Shown in pieces: positions 53,901-60,701 of a stretch of DNA of 64,000 nt. Each line of letters opens with the position of its first letter. Within the stretch, counting starts at the first letter, position 1. The position numbers were made by a program, and so were the translations under genes. The notes beneath the pieces were generated by a model. That model was not told the origin of the DNA, ran no database searches, and worked only from the letters and a program-made list of their open reading frames with translations. The DNA is from JANQOH01 sp965201115 (lineage in GTDB: Bacteria; Pseudomonadota; Alphaproteobacteria; UBA7887), in contig OZ241745.1 in the NCBI GenBank assembly GCA_965201115.1, forward strand, positions 992,001 through 1,056,000. The letters run 5' to 3'.

Positions 53901-54811
53901 CGCTGGCCGGCCCGAGCCCCGCGCCCGTCGTCGGCGCCGCCGCCGTTTACGAGGCGCTGCCGTCGGTTCTGCTGGCGCTGAATGCGTTACCCGATCATGG
54001 CGAGTTCCTGTCTTCGGCGGGCGCGCGGCGCGGGATACGGGCGCGCTTCCACGGGGGCGGCGGAGACCGCGGCCTTGCCACCCCGACCGGGCAGGACCGC
54101 CGCCACGACGTCCGCCGCTACAGCTTCGAAGCGGGGGTCGAGGGCGCCATCGGCGAAAACGGCGCGGTCGCGATTTCCGTTCATCATGTGCGCGGCAAGG
54201 CGGACATCGAGGGAATGGAAGGCGGCGGCGTGGAGTTGTCGGGAACCGGCGCCCGCATATCGGGCGCATGGTTCTCCGCCGGGGGCTACTACGTCGGCGG
54301 GCAGGCCGCGGCGACGCTGTACGAGGCCGACCTGAACTCCGCCGACCCGAAGGCGGAGCGCGGCGAACTGAAACACGACATTTCGGGCCGGGGTTATGCG
54401 CTCGGCGTGGAGGCCGGGCGGCGGCTGGATGTGCGCGGCGTGGCCATCGCGCCGCGCATCGGCGCCAGCTGGTCCGGCGTCGCCATGTCGTCGTTCACGG
54501 ACTCGATGGGCCAGCGGGTGTCGCTCGACGGCGGCCGGAGCCTCAAGGCGCGGGCGGGCCTCCGCGCCGAAGCGGGCGGCCTGTTCGGAACCCTGGATGT
54601 CGAGCGCGAACTGTCGGGCCGGATGGACGCGACGGTCGGAGGCACGCGCCTGCGGTCGGAGGCGGAGTCGACCTGGGTCCGCCTGGGCCTCGGCGGCGCC
54701 CATGAGTGGAACGACGGGCGCTTCGTTCTGCGCGGGTCCGCGAACTACGCCGCCGCCCGCGGCGGCAACCGCGACTTCGGCGGCAGCGCCAGCCTCACCG
54801 TCCGCTTCTGA
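47933..54811 (+). CDS. Giant autotransporter adhesin with transcriptional phase-variation candidate
   Basis: 2,292 residues from ATG 47933, with GCGGAG as ribosome-binding site. The N-terminal signal peptide is LALLVCLFLLAPGAARAQ. The passenger has many parallel beta-helix repeats: Gly/Asn-rich ones in the first half (NSGAITAGKKGLWLQ, TNSGAIDADRGIA) and GTVGRILYSAGGAVTV-type ones later. A 315-bp unit is tandemly duplicated (52548-53177). The C-terminal autotransporter barrel ends SLTVRF and is nearly identical to that of the gene at 21658-27017. It should be exposed on the cell surface by the type V pathway. A long G-run sits in its probable promoter. Confidence 0.9.
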   Translation: MNTQAMLETGYALRRRPGLVGGLALLVCLFLLAPGAARAQSNACSADPATQHSGAHACTAAEAQNGILYWGSNGLALTIPGAAGSAVTITRAVGSATDQHRSGIVIYNAGTETSSGADDGDISLVIGATGAVNIRQGASAPTYTGAAASNSGSGIVISPGAGMTATSSVTVDYRNGAIGTAAAPMQNDGIVVNVWRATTVAHSITNAARIYAGKDGIELNANPGTGKVSVINSGDIDAARGIVVTNGATTNTGGSEIRNTGTVKATGAVGMLAEGEQPHGFYLYNGGTGPATVTNSGAVTSANAHGIFVNARWMAGAGDVTIVNSGAITAGKKGLWLQHGAPGTGAAAIRNNAGGTIAATAGHGIHLDTRSTGAASIDNKAAVTANGAGAHGIYLQTGTANTGTAAVTVENTAHIKANKDGIRLFHYQANNGRVSIANSGRIEADRGINAVTNANAGIGIENSGPIVANGAVGMLDEPDQPHGIYLVDSGTGSATEANPMIGNSGSVTSANAHGIFVNTEWKPNGGVRIENSGAIRAGRKGIWLIYGRAASARGAATIVNEEGGAVVAGTAAGATGAHGVHLRIQSSAGAASIDNKAAIAASGAGAHGVFLESWNTANSAAVSISNSGAIEANLDGVRLSNNGTGKATATNSGAIDADRGIALFNGNAMNTGGAEIVNSGVVMADGAVGALEEWDRPHGIYLSNGGAGAATIANSNAVTSDNADGVWLSQGGTGAATLRNSGAVTAGRHGLHVSVPGTNTGGVTIRNSAAVKAKTSGIYVWNGGAGPTRIFNAGAVTADGNFSRHGAGDLDSTGIRISDPGTDDLTIDNSADITANNYGVFARKEGTGGSVTVIHRSGDIVGKGNAGIAAIVGRWRDEGSVSAPAPTNTADVRVDVRGGSVTATETHGKVAVAAENAEGGSAVVMIRRGATLTATHNVGVYAYLADRLNSAGRIWIEQAGTISAPGGVYATVARHNLEDETRAAAAQPVIDIDWTGTFSQEEGGAPLRPDSIAHGIEFAQEAQGEPVFGIDGDRPAIDAEVMSWRQVNRLVTAGDDPGEIADAAAQAALLAAGSGDAAVAARARTILDNFRAVLVSENLGAIPGADAIDADDNGTFSDAELTAYLTHDSAARRTELRDLLRRSLSAAEKAVLEALAAGRNADAALAAVPGASEDWKTEVQALARQFNDGNIDIDVSGGSIDAPGVGVRAWYALPHDGNGAIDVTIASGASVSAGAAGVYVANAGLDADGNRKQAVTVHGAVTGGTGAAVHLAGGGTVTVADKGRAEGDIRATAGALTFVSPEGGTVTGTVHDPAGPLTVNGTVGRILYSAGGTVTVGKTGRITGEAGSGEAIRSNAGALNVTVAGTVSGEILATGEGGALTLAVLEGGAVTGTLRDPAGPLTIGGTVGRILYSAGGAVTVTRTGRLTGVGGEAIRGGAGALRVTLAGAGDGPRGSLVEGDIRSGGTLTVADAEGEAGVPAGATVAGTIHNPASSAAKPFTVRGSVGRLLLGSGGTVEVAAGGAVAGVPGEADAIRGAAGNLAVDVKAKGAVTGNIRAEGDGNLDVKVSGSVAGGVFGLGGGEHNVHAMTGGAVSGRIHLETGAVTVDGASGPVLLGRGGEVTVGADGRIARADGDANAIRSMAGNLAVDVKAKGAVTGDIRAEGDGNLDVKVSGSVAGGVFGLGGGEHNVHVMTGGAVSGRIHLEASAVTVDGMSGPVLLDRGGEVTVGSAGRIARADGGADAIRSMAGHLTVTVNGNVLGNIEGRGDGDMTFTVTKSVDGSVFARGGGTHEADIGADGAVTGLLEGFSAIVHGGKAGAFRLPADGRISAAAGSEITGMEQDGMRVAIDAPEGALTADLNGTVGGAVLARDAGVASAVTVGGSGAVAGVVQLAGADSAVAVDGKVRVVDVPRGGMVTIGENGRIEEGVREPRQGAVVVLVRAAPDESVEDAGGRVGGVAGGRGIEVKVRPSGASDSGADDVTLEIAGAGALAGPSPAPVVGAAAVYEALPSVLLALNALPDHGEFLSSAGARRGIRARFHGGGGDRGLATPTGQDRRHDVRRYSFEAGVEGAIGENGAVAISVHHVRGKADIEGMEGGGVELSGTGARISGAWFSAGGYYVGGQAAATLYEADLNSADPKAERGELKHDISGRGYALGVEAGRRLDVRGVAIAPRIGASWSGVAMSSFTDSMGQRVSLDGGRSLKARAGLRAEAGGLFGTLDVERELSGRMDATVGGTRLRSEAESTWVRLGLGGAHEWNDGRFVLRGSANYAAARGGNRDFGGSASLTVRF

Positions 54812-54815
54812 GCCC

Positions 54816-54854
54816 CCGCCGGGACCGGCGGCGCCTCGCCGGCGGTCCCGGCGG
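54816..54854 (+). terminator. Hairpin after the second autotransporter
   Basis: 12-bp arms CCGCCGGGACCG (54816-54827) and CGGTCCCGGCGG (54843-54854) follow the stop by a few bases. The same hairpin, inverted, lies after the first autotransporter, and similarity continues about 80 bases beyond it in both. Confidence 0.6.
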
Positions 54855-55041
54855 ATTGCGGAGAGGGATGACGGGCCGGCCGCGGCCGGGGGCTTGTTCC
54901 CGATCGCGCCGCGCGGCGCCAAGCGGCGCCGGTTCGACGCGGCGGCGTAGCGGGGAAGGCGCGCAATCGGGCGGACCGGGCGTTGCGCCGGCGCGGTCGA
55001 AGCGCTATCGGTACTTCCGGCAAACATGGAGAGGCCGACCG

Positions 55042-55374
55042 ATGCCGCATCTCAGGCAGGAAACGGTGGCCATTATCGGCGTGGGCGTTGCGCTTGCGGT
55101 GCTCTGCCTTTCCGTGGCGGCGGGATTGCGCGACGAGATTCGCGCCGTTCGCGCGGAGGTCGAGGCGGTGCGCGTGGAGGCGCGCGCCGATCGCGACGCC
55201 ATCCGCGCCGAAGCGCGCGCCGACCGCGAAGCCGACCGCGCCGAAGCGCGGGCCGACCGCGAGGAGTTCCAGAGGCAGATACTCAGGCTGACGGAGCGGC
55301 AGGGCGAGTTGACCGGCTTGGTCGAGGGGCTGCTGCGAGAGCGGCGCGACGCGGAGGAAGCCCCCGCGCCGTAG
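55042..55374 (+). CDS. Membrane-anchored coiled-coil protein, array B copy 1
   Basis: 110 residues: MPHLRQETVAIIGVGVALAV, transmembrane helix, EVEAVRVEARADRDAIRAEA heptads and the conserved block RQILRLTERQGELTGLVEG. The family resembles array A in plan and in the QET[I/V]AIIGVG motif, but the C-terminal blocks differ (TERQGELTGLVEGLLRERR here). It is the first of five tandem genes downstream of the autotransporter and could be co-expressed with it. Confidence 0.75.
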   Translation: MPHLRQETVAIIGVGVALAVLCLSVAAGLRDEIRAVRAEVEAVRVEARADRDAIRAEARADREADRAEARADREEFQRQILRLTERQGELTGLVEGLLRERRDAEEAPAP

Positions 55375-55463
55375 CGGGAAAGGCGCGCAATCGAGCGGAC
55401 CGGGCATTGCGCCGGCCCGATCGAAGCGCTATGGATACTTCGGCAAACAGGAGGAGGATCGCG

Positions 55464-55817
55464 ATGCCCCGTCTCAGGCAGGAAACGGTGGCCATTATCG
55501 GCGTGGGCGTCATGCTTTTCGGCATGGGCGTCACGCTTGCGGTGCTCGGCCTTTCCGTGGCGGCGGGATTGCGCGACGAGATTCGCGCCGTTCGCGCGGA
55601 GGTCGAGGCGGTGCGCGTGGAGGCGCGCGCCGATCGCGACGCCATCCGCGCCGAAGCGCGCGCCGACCGCGAAGCCGACCGCGCCGAAGCGCGGGCGGAC
55701 CGCGAGGAGTTCCAGAGGCAGATACTCAGGCTGACGGAGCGGCAGGGCGAGTTGACCGGCCTGGTCGAGGGGCTGCTGCGAGAGCGGCGCGAGGCGGAGG
55801 AAGCCCCCGCGCCGTAG
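55464..55817 (+). CDS. Membrane-anchored coiled-coil protein, array B copy 2
   Basis: 117 residues with the array B plan and an extra hydrophobic insertion before LAVLGLSVAAGLRDE (VMLFGMGVT). Preceded by GGAGGAGG eight bases before the ATG. The intergenic leader with GGATACTTCGGCAAACAGGA is almost the same before copies 2 to 5. Confidence 0.75.
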   Translation: MPRLRQETVAIIGVGVMLFGMGVTLAVLGLSVAAGLRDEIRAVRAEVEAVRVEARADRDAIRAEARADREADRAEARADREEFQRQILRLTERQGELTGLVEGLLRERREAEEAPAP

Positions 55818-55906
55818 CGGGAAAGGCGCGCAATCGAGCGGACCGAGCATTGCGCCGGCCCGATCGAAGCGCTATCGATACTTCGGCAAACAGGAGGAGG
55901 ATCGCG

Positions 55907-56272
55907 ATGCCGCATCTCAGGCAGGAAACGGTGGCCATTATCGGCGTGGGCGTTGCGCTTGCGGTGCTCGGCCTTTCCGTGGCGGCGGGATTGCGCGACG
56001 AGATTCGCGCCGTTCGCGCGGAGGTCGAGGCGGTGCGCGTGGAGGCGCGCGCCGACCGCGACGCCATCCGCGCCGAAGCGCGCGCCGACCGCGAAGCCGA
56101 CCGCGCCGAAGCGCGCGCCGACCGCGAAGCCGACCGCGCCGAAGCGCGGGCGGACCGCGAGGAGTTCCAGAGGCAGATACTCAGGCTGACGGAGCGGCAG
56201 GGCGAGTTGACCGGCTTGGTCGAGGGGCTGCTGCGAGAGCGGCGCGACGCGGAGGAAGCCCCCGCGCCGTAG
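55907..56272 (+). CDS. Membrane-anchored coiled-coil protein, array B copy 3 (longest of B)
   Basis: 121 residues. Two extra heptads of the type ARADREADRAEARADREADR lengthen the coiled coil relative to copy 1. N-terminus, transmembrane helix and C-terminal block are otherwise the same. Confidence 0.75.
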   Translation: MPHLRQETVAIIGVGVALAVLGLSVAAGLRDEIRAVRAEVEAVRVEARADRDAIRAEARADREADRAEARADREADRAEARADREEFQRQILRLTERQGELTGLVEGLLRERRDAEEAPAP

Positions 56273-56361
56273 CGGGAAAGGCGCGCAATCGAGCGGACCG
56301 GGCATTGCGCCGGCCCGATCGAAGCGCTATGGATACTTCGGCAAACAGGAGGAGGATCGCG

Positions 56362-56661
56362 ATGCCGCATCTCAGGCAGGAAACGGTGGCCATTATCGGC
56401 GTGGGCGTTGCGCTTGCGGCGCTCGGCCTTTCCGTGGCGGCGGGATTGCGCGACGAGATTCGCGCCGTTCGCGCGGAGGTCGAGGCGGTGCGCATGGAGG
56501 CGCGGGCCGACCGCGAGGCCATCCGCGCCGAAGCGCGCGCCGACCGCGAGGAGTTCCAGAGGCAGATACTCAGGCTGACGGAGCGGCAGGGCGAGTTGAC
56601 CGGTTTGGTCGAGGGGCTGCTGCGAGAGCGGCGGGAGGCGGAGGAAGCCCCCGCGCCATAG
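56362..56661 (+). CDS. Membrane-anchored coiled-coil protein, array B copy 4
   Basis: 99 residues with a shorter coiled coil (VEAVRMEARADREAIRAEAR) between the conserved ends. It differs from copy 1 by loss of about 11 residues in the heptad region and several substitutions near the end. Confidence 0.75.
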   Translation: MPHLRQETVAIIGVGVALAALGLSVAAGLRDEIRAVRAEVEAVRMEARADREAIRAEARADREEFQRQILRLTERQGELTGLVEGLLRERREAEEAPAP

Positions 56662-56754
56662 GGGCGTCGCCCGCAATCGCGAGAACAGCGCCGGGCGTTG
56701 CGCCGGCGCGACCGAAGCGCTATGGATACTTCGGCAAACAGGAGGAGGGCCGCG

Positions 56755-57000
56755 ATGCCGCATCTCAGGCAGGAAACGGCGGCCATTATCGGCGCGGGCG
56801 TCATGCTTGCGGCGCTCGGCCTTTCCGTGGCGGAGGGGCTGCGCGACGAGATTCGCGCCGTTCGCGCGGAAGCGCGCGCCGACCGCGAGGAGTTCCAGAG
56901 GCAGATACCCAGGCTGACGGAGCGGCAGGGCCAGTTGACCGGCCTGGTCGAGGGATTGCTGCGGGCGCAGCGGGAAGCGGAGGAAGCCCCCGCGCCGTAG
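56755..57000 (+). CDS. Membrane-anchored coiled-coil protein, array B copy 5 (shortest)
   Basis: 81 residues, with only one short heptad stretch (RAVRAEARADREEFQRQ). It ends the array and is followed, after 50 bases, by the DapA-like gene on the same strand. The most diverged copy (AAIIGAGVMLAALGLSVAEG). Confidence 0.7.
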   Translation: MPHLRQETAAIIGAGVMLAALGLSVAEGLRDEIRAVRAEARADREEFQRQIPRLTERQGQLTGLVEGLLRAQREAEEAPAP

Positions 57001-57050
57001 CGGGGACGTAACTCAACCGGACGGGCAACGCGCGCGGGGAGGCGCCGAAC

Positions 57051-58085
57051 ATGCCGCAATTCGAGCCGTTCGCGGGCGTTCTGCCGCCCGTTCTCACTCC
57101 GTTCGACGAGGACCTGGCGCCCGACCGCGCCGCCTTCGTCGCCCATTGCCGGTGGCTGCTCGACCAGGGCGTCGACGGGCTCGCGGCGTTCGGAACCACG
57201 AGCGAGGCGAACTCGCTCTCCGGCGACGAACGCATGGCGCTGCTCGACGCGCTGGTCGAAGACGGCATCGACCCCGCGAAACTGATGCCGGGAACGGGCT
57301 GTTGCGCACTGCCCGACACGCTTCGGCTGACGCGCCACGCGCTCGACGCCGGCTGCGGCGGCGTGCTGATGCTGCCGCCCTTCTACTACAAGGGCGTGAG
57401 CGGCGACGGCGTGTTCGCCAGCATTGCCGAGGCGATCGAGCGGATCGGCGATTCCCGCCTGCGCGTATATCTCTACCACATCCCGCCGATGGCCGGCGTG
57501 GGCTTCGACCTGGAGGTTGTCGGCCGCCTGATCGACGCCTATCCGGAGACGATCGCCGGCTTGAAGGACAGTTCGGGCGACTGGGAAAACACCAAGGCGC
57601 TGATCGAGGCGTATCCGGGCCTCGCCGTCTTCTCCGGCTCCGAGGTTTTCCTGCTCGCGAATCTGCGCGCAGGCGGCGCGGGCTGCATTACCGCGACCGC
57701 CAACATCAACCCCGCCGCCATTCGCGACCTGTACAAACGTTGGGCCGACAACGACGCGGATTCCGCGCAGGCGGATGTGACCGCGTTGCGCGAAATCGTA
57801 CAGGCGCATCCGATGATACCCGCGCTGAAATCCGTCGTCGCCGCCTATATGGGCGCCCCCGGCTGGGCGCGCGTGCGTCCGCCGTTGGTCGCGCTGAGCG
57901 CGGCCGGCGCGTCCGCGCTTGCCGCCGGCCTGCGCGCCCGCGATTTCCGCCGCCCCGCGCGCCCGCGCGACCGCCCGCGCCGCGTGACGACCGGATTTCG
58001 GTTCGCGATCGCCCCGGAACGCCGGCGGAGCATCGCGCTGCCGCCGCTCAGCGTTCGGGGTTGTAGTTCGGCGCTTCGCGCGTGA
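57051..58085 (+). CDS. DapA-family (dihydrodipicolinate synthase/N-acetylneuraminate lyase) protein
   Basis: 344 residues, preceded by GGGGAGG. Class I aldolase fold: GVLPPVLTPFDEDLAPD at the start, GTTSEANSLSGDER as the GTTGE-like motif, YLYHIPPMAG with the catalytic tyrosine, and IAGLKDSSGDWEN with the Schiff-base lysine. The change GTTSEAN and the overall sequence suggest a family member acting on a different 2-oxo acid substrate than in lysine synthesis. The C-terminal 40 residues are basic, unusual for the family, and extend into the 3' end of guaB. Confidence 0.85.
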   Translation: MPQFEPFAGVLPPVLTPFDEDLAPDRAAFVAHCRWLLDQGVDGLAAFGTTSEANSLSGDERMALLDALVEDGIDPAKLMPGTGCCALPDTLRLTRHALDAGCGGVLMLPPFYYKGVSGDGVFASIAEAIERIGDSRLRVYLYHIPPMAGVGFDLEVVGRLIDAYPETIAGLKDSSGDWENTKALIEAYPGLAVFSGSEVFLLANLRAGGAGCITATANINPAAIRDLYKRWADNDADSAQADVTALREIVQAHPMIPALKSVVAAYMGAPGWARVRPPLVALSAAGASALAAGLRARDFRRPARPRDRPRRVTTGFRFAIAPERRRSIALPPLSVRGCSSALRA

Positions 58086-59511
58086 TGGTGACGTCGTGGA
58101 CGTGGCCCTCGCGGGCGCCGGCGGGGGTAATGCGCTGGAAGACGGCGTTGGCCTGAAACTCGGCGACGGTGGCGTTGCCCGTATAGCCCATCGCCGCGCG
58201 CAGGCCGCCGACGAGCTGATGCAGCACGGCGGCGGCCGGTCCCTTGAACGGCACCCGCGCCTCGATCCCTTCCGGCACCAGGTCCAGCGCGTTCTCCACG
58301 TCCTCCTGGAAGTAGCGGTCGGCGGAGCCGCGCGCCATCGCGCCAATGGAGCCCATGCCGCGATACGCCTTGTAGCTCCGCCCCTGGTACAGATAGACGT
58401 CGCCCGGCGCTTCCGCCGTTCCCGCGAGCAGCGAGCCGACCATGGCGCAATCCGCGCCGGCGCCGACGGCTTTCGCCAGGTCGCCCGAATAGCGTATTCC
58501 GCCGTCGGCGATCAGCGGCGCGCCGGCCTCGCGGCAGACGGCGGCGGCCTCGCGCAACGCTGTGTATTGCGGCACGCCGACGCCGGCGACGACGCGCGTC
58601 GTGCAAATCGAGCCCGGGCCGATGCCCACCTTGACGGCGTCGGCGCCGGCGGCGATCAGCGCCTCGGCGCCCGCGGCGGTGGCCACGTTGCCGCCCACGA
58701 TCTCGGCGCGGTTCGACAGCGTCTTGGCGCGGCGGACGGTCTCGATCACGCCGCGCGAATGGCCGTGGGCGGTATCGACCACCAGCACGTCGGCGCCGGC
58801 GTCGATGAGCGCGCGCGCCCGCGCGACCCCTTCGTCGCCCACGCCGATCGCGGCCGCGACGCGCAGCCGGCCGCGCTCGTCCTTGCTGGCGTTGGGAAAC
58901 TTGCGCGCCTTCTCGATGTCGGTGACGGTTATCAGCCCGACGCAGCGGTTCTCGCCGTCGACCACCAGCAGTTTCTCGATGCGGTGGCGGTGCAGCAGGC
59001 GCTTCGCGGCTTCGCCGTCGATTCCCTCCGGCGCGGTGACGAGGTTCTCGCGGGTCATCAGGTCGCGCACCGGCAGGGCCGGGTCGCTGGCGAAACGCAC
59101 GTCGCGATTGGTGACGATGCCCGCCAGCCGTCCGTCGCCGCGCTCGATCACGGGGAAGCCCGATATCTTGTGTTTGTCTTGCAGCGCGCGGAGTTCCGCC
59201 AGCGTGGTGTCCGGCGTCACCGTAACCGGGTCGATGACCATGCCGGACTCGAACTTCTTGACGCGGCGCACTTGTTGCGCCTGGTCTTCGGCGGCCTGGT
59301 TCTTGTGGATGACGCCCATGCCGCCGGCCTGGGCCATGGCGATGGCCAGCGCGTCCTCGGTCACCGTGTCCATCGCCGCCGAGACGAGCGGGATGCCCAG
59401 CGTAACGCCGCGGGTGAAGCGCGTGCGCGTGTCGGCCGCGCCGGGCAGCACGGCCGACTCCGCCGGGCGCAGCAGAACATCGTCGAAGGTCAGCGCGGGT
59501 CTGAGTTCCAT
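58048..59511 (-). CDS. guaB: IMP dehydrogenase
   Basis: 487 residues, standard length. Oxidises IMP to XMP with NAD in guanine nucleotide synthesis. N-terminal ALTFDDVLLRPAES, two CBS domains (about residues 95-200), GGNVATA, the catalytic loop GIGPGSICTTR with the active-site cysteine, and GMGSIGAM followed by the flap region are visible. The ATG 59511 overlaps the 3' end of rlmE on the same strand by 22 bases. The gene is convergent with the dapA-like gene. Confidence 0.97.
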   Translation of the reverse strand: MELRPALTFDDVLLRPAESAVLPGAADTRTRFTRGVTLGIPLVSAAMDTVTEDALAIAMAQAGGMGVIHKNQAAEDQAQQVRRVKKFESGMVIDPVTVTPDTTLAELRALQDKHKISGFPVIERGDGRLAGIVTNRDVRFASDPALPVRDLMTRENLVTAPEGIDGEAAKRLLHRHRIEKLLVVDGENRCVGLITVTDIEKARKFPNASKDERGRLRVAAAIGVGDEGVARARALIDAGADVLVVDTAHGHSRGVIETVRRAKTLSNRAEIVGGNVATAAGAEALIAAGADAVKVGIGPGSICTTRVVAGVGVPQYTALREAAAVCREAGAPLIADGGIRYSGDLAKAVGAGADCAMVGSLLAGTAEAPGDVYLYQGRSYKAYRGMGSIGAMARGSADRYFQEDVENALDLVPEGIEARVPFKGPAAAVLHQLVGGLRAAMGYTGNATVAEFQANAVFQRITPAGAREGHVHDVTITREAPNYNPER

Positions 59512-60185
59512 GTCCCCTTCCGTGCGTTTCCGCCGATCGGCGCGCCCGCCCCGCGGAAGCCGCTCGCGACGAGATAGATTTCGCGCGATTCCGCGCGGCT
59601 CGACGGCGGCTTGACGTGGCGGACGCGCGCGAAGGCGCGCTTGACGCGGGCGAGCAGCGCGTCTTCCCCGCCGCCGCGCAGCAGTTTGGCGACGAAGGCG
59701 CCGTTTTCCTCCAGCGCGCCGGCGGCGAACTCGAAAGCCGCCTCGCAAAGGGCGGCGGCGCGCAGCGGGTCGGCGGGGGTTCCCGTGGCCGGCGCGGCCA
59801 TGTCGCTCAGCACCGCGGCGGCGGGCGCTCCCAGTGCGCCGCGCACCGCGGCGCGCCCCTCGGGCGCCAAAAAATCCGCGCGTACGAAGAGGGCGCCGGC
59901 AACGGGCTGCATGTCCGCCGTGTCGCAGGCGACGACGCGCCCGGCGGCGCCCACCCGTTCGCACGCCACTTGCGTCCAGCCGCCGGGGGCGGCGCCGAGA
60001 TCCACCGCCGTGGCGCCCCGGCGCAGGATGCGGAACCGGTCGTCGATCTCGACGAGTTTCCATGCCGCGCGGCTGCGATAGCCCGCCGCGCGGGCGCGCG
60101 CGACATACGGATCGTTAATGTGGCGGGCAAGCCAGCGCGCCGACGAGAGCGACCGCCCCCTGGCCGTCTTGAGGCGCCGGGCCAC
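59490..60185 (-). CDS. rlmE: 23S rRNA (uridine-2'-O-)-methyltransferase, RlmE/FtsJ family
   Basis: 231 residues. SAM-dependent methylation of U2552 of 23S rRNA is the known role. Family layout: DPYVARARAAGYRSRAAWKL with the first catalytic lysine, VDLGAAPGGWTQVA as SAM site, LSDMAAPATG with the aspartate, FVAKLLRGGGED with the second lysine, and SSRAESREIYLVASGFRG with the glutamate. The K-D-K-E set is complete. It overlaps guaB slightly and lies 6 bases after ndk, on the same strand. Confidence 0.95.
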   Translation of the reverse strand: MARRLKTARGRSLSSARWLARHINDPYVARARAAGYRSRAAWKLVEIDDRFRILRRGATAVDLGAAPGGWTQVACERVGAAGRVVACDTADMQPVAGALFVRADFLAPEGRAAVRGALGAPAAAVLSDMAAPATGTPADPLRAAALCEAAFEFAAGALEENGAFVAKLLRGGGEDALLARVKRAFARVRHVKPPSSRAESREIYLVASGFRGAGAPIGGNARKGTWNSDPR

Positions 60186-60191
60186 GCCGCC

Positions 60192-60614
60192 CTAGCCGAC
60201 GAGCTCCAGAGCGGAGAAGAAGAACCGGATCTCCGCTTCCGCGTTTTCCGGCGAATCGGAGCCGTGAACGGAGTTCGCCTCGATCGACTCGCCGTATTCG
60301 CGCCGGATCGTTCCTTCCTCGGCGTTCGCCGGGTTGGTCGCGCCCATCAGCGCGCGGTTGCTCTCCACGGCGTTCCCGCCCTCCAGCACCTGGACCGTCA
60401 CCGGCCCCGAACACATGAAGGCGCAGAGCTCGTCGAAGAACGAGCGCTCGCGGTGGACGGCGTAGAACGCTTCCGCCTGCGCGCGCGTGAGCACGATGCG
60501 CTTCTGCGCGACGATGCGCAGGCCGGCCTCCTCGAAGCGCGCGGCGATCGCGCCGGTGAGGTTGCGTCGGGTAGCGTCGGGCTTGATGATCGAGAGGGTG
60601 CGTTCACGCGCCAT
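60192..60614 (-). CDS. ndk: Nucleoside diphosphate kinase
   Basis: 140 residues, complete. Transfers gamma-phosphate between nucleoside tri- and diphosphates through phosphohistidine. N-terminal RTLSIIKPDATRRN, LMGATNPANAEEGTIR and the active-site histidine in NSVHGSDSPENA are canonical. It starts with ATG 60614 and is divergent from the ABC-F gene. Confidence 0.98.
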   Translation of the reverse strand: MARERTLSIIKPDATRRNLTGAIAARFEEAGLRIVAQKRIVLTRAQAEAFYAVHRERSFFDELCAFMCSGPVTVQVLEGGNAVESNRALMGATNPANAEEGTIRREYGESIEANSVHGSDSPENAEAEIRFFFSALELVG

Positions 60615-60701
60615 GAGGAGTCCCTTCGCGGTTGCGCGGGGGGCGGGTTATAGCGATGCTCGCGGGCGTCGGCAACCCGCCCGCGCCGCCTCGCGCCGTT
60701 C

